Shown here piece by piece: positions 59,924 through 64,000 of a stretch of DNA of 64,000 bases (the first letter of the stretch is position 1; each line of letters starts with the position of its first letter). The notes below the pieces were generated by a model. The model did no database searches. It saw only the letters and a program-made list of their open reading frames with translations, and was not told the DNA's origin. The DNA is from Trichlorobacter thiogenes (GTDB lineage: Bacteria > Desulfobacterota > Desulfuromonadia > Geobacterales > Pseudopelobacteraceae). Both the position numbers and the translations under genes were made by a program. The stretch spans positions 1 to 64,000 of the forward strand of contig NZ_FUWR01000016.1 in NCBI RefSeq assembly GCF_900167465.1, read 5' to 3'.

Positions 59924-60466
59924 ATGAAAAGCACGGCACTTTTGATTGGAACAATGCTTCTCACCCTGTTGCTGGCCTGCAGCAACAACACTACTTCGAC
60001 TGCAAAGACAGGCTCAGAACCTGCCAAATCCATTAAACTCTATTCCGTTGCCAGCAAGGGGTACATCATGAGCGACAAGGTGATCAAGACTGAAGAGGAA
60101 TGGAAAAAACTGCTGACGCCCCAACAATACAATGTCACCCGCGAAAAAGGCACTGAAGCTCCCTTTAGTGGAGCAACCTGGAACACCCATGACAAGGGGA
60201 TCTATCGCTGCATCGGTTGCGGCAATGACCTGTTCAGTTCAGAACATAAATTTGATTCCGGTACCGGCTGGCCCAGTTTCTGGCAACCGGTGGCAGCGGA
60301 AAATGTAACTGAGAAACCGGATAACAGCCTGTTTACGCGGCGGACCGAGGTGGTCTGCAGTCGCTGTGATGCTCACCTGGGCCATGTCTTTAATGATGGC
60401 CCCAAGCCGACCGGACTGCGTTACTGCATGAACTCGGCAGCCATGCAGTTTGTCAAGGCTCCCTGA
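59924..60466 (+). CDS. msrB: peptide methionine (R)-S-oxide reductase, lipoprotein
   Basis: A 180-residue protein. A lipobox LLLAC places the lipid-modified cysteine at C19, so it is membrane anchored. Zinc cysteines C96, C99, C145 and C148 and the catalytic C168 (RYCMNS) are present, with [11 protein letters not shown] 59924 has AGAGG upstream; an in-frame start 42 bases earlier lies inside msrA. Its stop overlaps the start of the flavoprotein gene (TGATG). Confidence 0.95.
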   Translation: MKSTALLIGTMLLTLLLACSNNTTSTAKTGSEPAKSIKLYSVASKGYIMSDKVIKTEEEWKKLLTPQQYNVTREKGTEAPFSGATWNTHDKGIYRCIGCGNDLFSSEHKFDSGTGWPSFWQPVAAENVTEKPDNSLFTRRTEVVCSRCDAHLGHVFNDGPKPTGLRYCMNSAAMQFVKAP

Positions 60467-61980
60467 TGTCCCTGATCCTGCCGGATACTGCTGAGAATCA
60501 GCAACTTTCAGAGAACGTGCATCCTGCAGGCTGGGTCAACCCCACGCCTGCAGGATGCTACAATCTGGTGGTGATCGGTGCTGGAACAGCCGGTCTGATC
60601 TGCGCTGCCGGTGCAGCCGGATTGGGAGCAAAGGTGGCCCTGATCGAGCGCAACCTGATGGGAGGCGATTGCCTGAACACAGGCTGTGTGCCCTCAAAGG
60701 CACTGATCCGTGCTGCCCGGGCTGTGCATGATGCACGCACCGCTTCAGCATCTGGTGTACTGGGTGGTGATTCAGTTGGGTTTGACTTTGCTGCTGCCAT
60801 GGAACGGATGAGGCGGCTACGGGCTGATATCAGTCAACATGACTCAGCCAGACGGTTCCGCAATGAACTTGGCGTGGATGTTTTTATTGGTGACGCTAGA
60901 TTCGTTGCGCCAGACTGGGTGGAGGTGGCTGGTACCCGGTTGAAGTTTAAAAAAGCTGCCATCTGCAGCGGGGCACGGGCTGCTGCACCACCAATACCCG
61001 GTCTGCCTGAAACAGGCTACCTGACCAATGAAACGATATTCTCGCTGACTGAGCTGCCACCACGCCTGGCAATAATCGGTGCCGGACCGATCGGCTGCGA
61101 GCTGGCCCAGACCTTTTCCCGCTTTGGCAGTAAGGTCACTCTGATTGATCTCTCCCCGACTATTCTTGGCCGGGAAGACCACGATGCTACCGAAATTTTG
61201 CAGAACACCTTTGTCCGTGAAGGGATTGATCTCCAGCTGGGTGTAAAGATTCTTAAGGTTGAAAAACAAGACACCGGCAGAGTGGTACATCTGGAGCGAG
61301 ATGGTCAGCAGATTCAGATTGCTGCTGACCAGATTCTGGTTGGCGTTGGGCGCACTACAAATACAGAAGGACTTGAGCTGCAGACAGCCGGAGTTGCGTT
61401 TGATACAAACGGCGTAAAGGTCAATGACCGGCTGCAGACCACTAACGCAAACATTTATGCTGCCGGAGATATCTGCTCTGCCTACAAATTTACCCATCTG
61501 GCCGATGCCCAGGCTCGCATCCTGCTGGCCAACGCCCTGTTTAAGGGAAGGCAGAAAACATCAGGCCTGATTATTCCCTGGTGTACCTATACTGACCCGG
61601 AGATAGCCCATGTGGGGATGTATGAACAGGATGCAACAGCCCAGGGGATCAGCGTAACAACCCTGACCATCCCGCTTACTGAGGTTGACCGCGCTGTGTT
61701 GGATGGCGAAACAGAAGGGTTTGCCAGGGTTTACCTCCGCAAAGGCACAGACAGGATACTAGGGGCAACCATTGTGGCCCGTCATGCCGGTGAGATGATC
61801 AATGAGTTTACCCTGGCCATGACCAGCGGTTTGGGACTGGGCGCCATTGCCAAAACCATCCACCCCTACCCGACCCAGGCAGAAGCCATCAAAAAATTGG
61901 CTGATACCTACAACCGCACCCGCCTGACGCCATTTGCAAAGAAGCTTTTGTCAGGCTGGCTTGCATGGCAGAGGCGCTGA
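60466..61980 (+). CDS. MerA/Lpd-family FAD disulfide oxidoreductase
   Basis: A 504-residue flavoprotein. The FAD motif VIGAGTAG is at 36-43, the redox-active pair C69 and C74 is in GGDCLNTGCVPSK, the NAD(P) motif IIGAGPIGCE is near 203, and the dimerisation domain has a catalytic HPYPTQAE motif near the C-terminus. It lacks the N-terminal metal-binding domain and the C-terminal cysteine pair of true mercuric reductase, so mercury reduction is not supported. It may reduce a thiol or selenium carrier for this cluster; that is inference. It overlaps msrB by 3 bases. Confidence 0.9.
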   Translation: MSLILPDTAENQQLSENVHPAGWVNPTPAGCYNLVVIGAGTAGLICAAGAAGLGAKVALIERNLMGGDCLNTGCVPSKALIRAARAVHDARTASASGVLGGDSVGFDFAAAMERMRRLRADISQHDSARRFRNELGVDVFIGDARFVAPDWVEVAGTRLKFKKAAICSGARAAAPPIPGLPETGYLTNETIFSLTELPPRLAIIGAGPIGCELAQTFSRFGSKVTLIDLSPTILGREDHDATEILQNTFVREGIDLQLGVKILKVEKQDTGRVVHLERDGQQIQIAADQILVGVGRTTNTEGLELQTAGVAFDTNGVKVNDRLQTTNANIYAAGDICSAYKFTHLADAQARILLANALFKGRQKTSGLIIPWCTYTDPEIAHVGMYEQDATAQGISVTTLTIPLTEVDRAVLDGETEGFARVYLRKGTDRILGATIVARHAGEMINEFTLAMTSGLGLGAIAKTIHPYPTQAEAIKKLADTYNRTRLTPFAKKLLSGWLAWQRR

Positions 61981-62798
61981 TGCTACAGCTGCCCACCTCT
62001 CCAGAGACCATCAGACTATCTCTGTTTGTTGGCCTGTTTTGCCTGCTTGCGCTGGCAGAGCTGTTCTGGCCCCGCCGTCCGCTCAGGGTTGCTAAAAACA
62101 GGCGCTGGCTGGCAAATATCGGCATTATTGTGACCGATTCTCTGGTGGTGCGCCTGCTTTTCCCGGTTCTGCCAATAACCCTGGCCGCCACGGCGCAGGC
62201 AAACAGCTGGGGACTTTTCAATTTGATTACGGTAACAGGCTGGCCGGAACTGATTGCAGGCCTGCTGATTCTTGATCTGATAATCTATCTGCAGCATCGC
62301 CTGTTTCACCGGATTCCGCTGCTCTGGCGTCTGCACCGGATGCACCATACGGACCTTGATCTGGATGTTTCAAGCGGCACCCGTTTCCATCCGCTTGAAA
62401 TTGCCCTTTCGCTGCTGATCAAAATGGCTGCGGTACTGATATTCGGCATTTCGCCGCTAACCGTGCTGCTGTTTGAGGTTATCCTGAATGCCACCTCAAT
62501 GTTTAATCATGCCAATCTGGCCATTCCCTTGTCGATTGATCGCTGGTTGCGTCTTGTCTTGATTACCCCTGATATGCATCGGGTACATCACTCGGTGATT
62601 CCAAAGGAAACTGACAGTAACTTCGGCTTCAGCCAGCCCTGGTGGGATCGCCTGCTGGGTACCTACCGGGATCAGCCCAAAGAAGGTCACACCGGCATGA
62701 CTATCGGACTGCATGAATACCGTAACCAGCAAGAACTGGGGTTCTGGCGCCTGTTGCGAATCCCCTTTGAATCCACTCCTGTTCGGAGAGCCCTGTGA
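61980..62798 (+). CDS. sterol desaturase/fatty acid hydroxylase-family membrane protein
   Basis: A 272-residue membrane protein with several hydrophobic segments. The histidine boxes of the di-iron hydroxylase family are present: HRLFH, HRMHH and MHRVHH, with NHAN before the last. Members insert oxygen or double bonds into lipids. Oxygen use would be unusual in a strict anaerobe, so substrate and conditions are open. ATG 61980 overlaps the previous stop (TGATG) and is preceded by AGAGG; an ATG 15 bases earlier is also possible. Confidence 0.87.
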   Translation: MLQLPTSPETIRLSLFVGLFCLLALAELFWPRRPLRVAKNRRWLANIGIIVTDSLVVRLLFPVLPITLAATAQANSWGLFNLITVTGWPELIAGLLILDLIIYLQHRLFHRIPLLWRLHRMHHTDLDLDVSSGTRFHPLEIALSLLIKMAAVLIFGISPLTVLLFEVILNATSMFNHANLAIPLSIDRWLRLVLITPDMHRVHHSVIPKETDSNFGFSQPWWDRLLGTYRDQPKEGHTGMTIGLHEYRNQQELGFWRLLRIPFESTPVRRAL

Positions 62799-63475
62799 AT
62801 AGCAAAAAAATCATCCTGATCATGATCGGCCTGGCCACGGTGGCCCTGTTCTTTTACCTGGATCTTGGCCGTTTTCTGACCCTTGAAAGCCTGAAAGCCA
62901 ATCGGCAACTGTTACTGGCCTTTTATGCAGATCATACCCTGCTGATGGTTGCTGCCTTCATGGTTATCTACATCATCCAGACCGCCCTGGCACTGCCTGG
63001 GGCAGTAATTCTCTCGCTATCAGCCGGAGCGGTCTTTGGCCCGTTACTGGGTACCACCTATGCCGTCACTGCCGCCTCCATCGGCGCCACCCTCTCCTTT
63101 CTGATTACCCGCTATCTGCTGCGTGAGGCGGTGCTCAACCGCTTTGGCAGCAAGCTGGAAACCATTAACAAAGAACTTGAAGAACGGGGTATCAACTACC
63201 TGTTGTTCTTAAGACTTGTCCCTGTTTTCCCGTTCTTCCTGATCAACCTTGCAGCTGGACTAACCCGTCTGCCCTTACGCACCTTTGTACTGGGCACCTT
63301 CTTTGGCATCATCCCGGGCGGGTTTGTCTTTGTTAATGCCGGGGCAAGTCTGGCCACCATTAACAGCCTGTCTGACATCGCTTCCCCCCGGGTGCTGGGC
63401 TCCTTTGCCCTGCTGGGACTGTTTGCCCTGATACCGGCTTTGTATGGCAAAGTAAAAAAGCAAGCAGATTCATGA
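62795..63475 (+). CDS. TVP38/TMEM64 (VTT-domain) membrane protein
   Basis: A 226-residue inner-membrane protein of the VTT/DedA-related superfamily. The family motif RLVPVFPFFLINLAAGLTRL is at about 147-166, and GIIPGG follows. Five to six hydrophobic segments are visible. DedA-type proteins are linked to lipid flipping and, in some bacteria, selenite uptake. GTG is the start, overlapping the previous stop (GTGA). It lies 52 bp before the YedF gene. Confidence 0.9.
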   Translation: MNSKKIILIMIGLATVALFFYLDLGRFLTLESLKANRQLLLAFYADHTLLMVAAFMVIYIIQTALALPGAVILSLSAGAVFGPLLGTTYAVTAASIGATLSFLITRYLLREAVLNRFGSKLETINKELEERGINYLLFLRLVPVFPFFLINLAAGLTRLPLRTFVLGTFFGIIPGGFVFVNAGASLATINSLSDIASPRVLGSFALLGLFALIPALYGKVKKQADS

Positions 63476-63527
63476 TCTTAATAAGGCACATCCTGTCAAT
63501 CAGGTATATTTCAAGGAGGACCACCAG

Positions 63528-64000
63528 ATGAAGCTAATCGATTGTCGCAACATGGCCTGTCCTGCTCCGGTACTTGCAACAAAAAAGGCATTGGAAGAGG
63601 ACGGCGACAAACCTGTTCAGGTACTGGTAGACGCTGGTGCCGCACAGGAAAACGTTACCCGCTTTGCCAAAAGTCGCGGCTACCTGGTAGATGATCAACC
63701 GACTGAAGGCGGAATCTCTCTCACCATTTACCGTGATGGCTCAACCTGCCCGGTTGCTGATGAACAGCAAAACCGTGGGACAAAGGTGATTTTAATCTGC
63801 TCTGACCAGATGGGTGACGGCCCGGATGAGTTCGGCAGGTTGTTGATGAAAAACTTTATCATCACGCTGCTTGATATGGAGGAACTGCCCCGGCGGATGC
63901 TATTTATCAACAGTGCTGTTTTCCTTACCACTGAAGGGTCGGAAGTGCTGGAAGCCCTGGAAGCACTGGCTGGTCGCGGTGTTGAAATCCTCTCCTGCGG
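63528..64000 (+). CDS. yedF: selenium metabolism protein YedF (partial, cut by window end)
   Basis: A frame open to the window edge (157 residues seen). The N-terminal TusA/SirA-like domain (about 1-72) has the CPAPVL motif with its active-site cysteine C11. The C-terminal DsrE-like domain begins near residue 85 (KVILICSDQMGDG). This two-domain arrangement defines YedF, which occurs with selenium utilisation genes such as selD. AAGGAGG lies just before ATG 63528. Selenium transfer is a family association, not proven here. Confidence 0.9.
   Translation, partial: MKLIDCRNMACPAPVLATKKALEEDGDKPVQVLVDAGAAQENVTRFAKSRGYLVDDQPTEGGISLTIYRDGSTCPVADEQQNRGTKVILICSDQMGDGPDEFGRLLMKNFIITLLDMEELPRRMLFINSAVFLTTEGSEVLEALEALAGRGVEILSC

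Noticed and set aside
60466-61980. Annotation as mercuric reductase
   Set aside because: Mercury-specific cysteines are missing at both ends of the protein; only the general disulfide reductase family is supported.

Overview
The window looks like chromosomal DNA of a Desulfuromonadia/Geobacter-type bacterium (Geobacter/Trichlorobacter lineage; inferred). The evidence is the mixture of housekeeping genes with a very high density of sensor kinases, HD-GYP proteins, an MglA-type GTPase, a bacteriohemerythrin, a TonB-receptor/YfiR/cyclase set and a selenium-metabolism YedF protein. Base composition looks uniform and there is no phage, plasmid or CRISPR locus.

Region 1 (41-11504, minus strand): a tightly packed run, plausibly one transcript from a promoter in front of guaB: guaB, guaA, a secreted transglutaminase-like protein, a cytochrome c lipoprotein, cheX, a YkgJ-type cysteine-cluster protein, a formate/nitrite-type channel, ispG, a CheY-like receiver, proS, and a phenylacetate-CoA ligase gene that lost its 3' third at a hairpin-bearing junction resembling an IS200/IS605 end.

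Region 2 (11584-46297, minus strand): a signalling island of 20 genes, interrupted only by tRNA-Ala and tRNA-His near 13.6-13.8 kb. It encodes eleven histidine kinases, stand-alone receivers, a receiver-GAF-PAS-GGDEF cyclase, three receiver/HD-GYP-class proteins (one fused to a complete sensor kinase), a PilB/GspE-type ATPase with an N-terminal receiver, an MglA-like GTPase and a chemoreceptor. Seventeen genes (13885-43194) run in one direction with short gaps or overlaps. No receiver carries a DNA-binding domain, so the visible outputs are c-di-GMP, a secretion/pilus motor ATPase and a polarity-type GTPase. The kinases fall into two core families that have taken on different sensors. Three copies of a 125-bp inverted-repeat element lie in the gaps; two of them bracket the mglA-like gene, and two supply stop codons of neighbouring genes.

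Region 3 (46464-50722): a MerR-type regulator and ihfA, a small secreted jelly-roll-like protein, and acnB with a very good sigma70-type promoter.

Region 4 (50849-55939, plus): TonB-dependent receptor, YfiR, a CHASE8-type GGDEF-EAL protein and a bacteriohemerythrin, probably one operon sensing an envelope signal through c-di-GMP.

Region 5 (55936-64000): a LysR regulator of the selenium-metabolism-associated type, divergent from a plus-strand run of rhodanese, HdrB/GlpC-like iron-sulfur protein, DUF3047 protein, MsrA, lipoprotein MsrB, MerA/Lpd-like flavoprotein, fatty-acid-hydroxylase-type membrane protein, TVP38/TMEM64 protein and YedF (cut by the window end). A fourth copy of the dispersed repeat is inserted in frame in the signal-peptide region of the DUF3047 gene.
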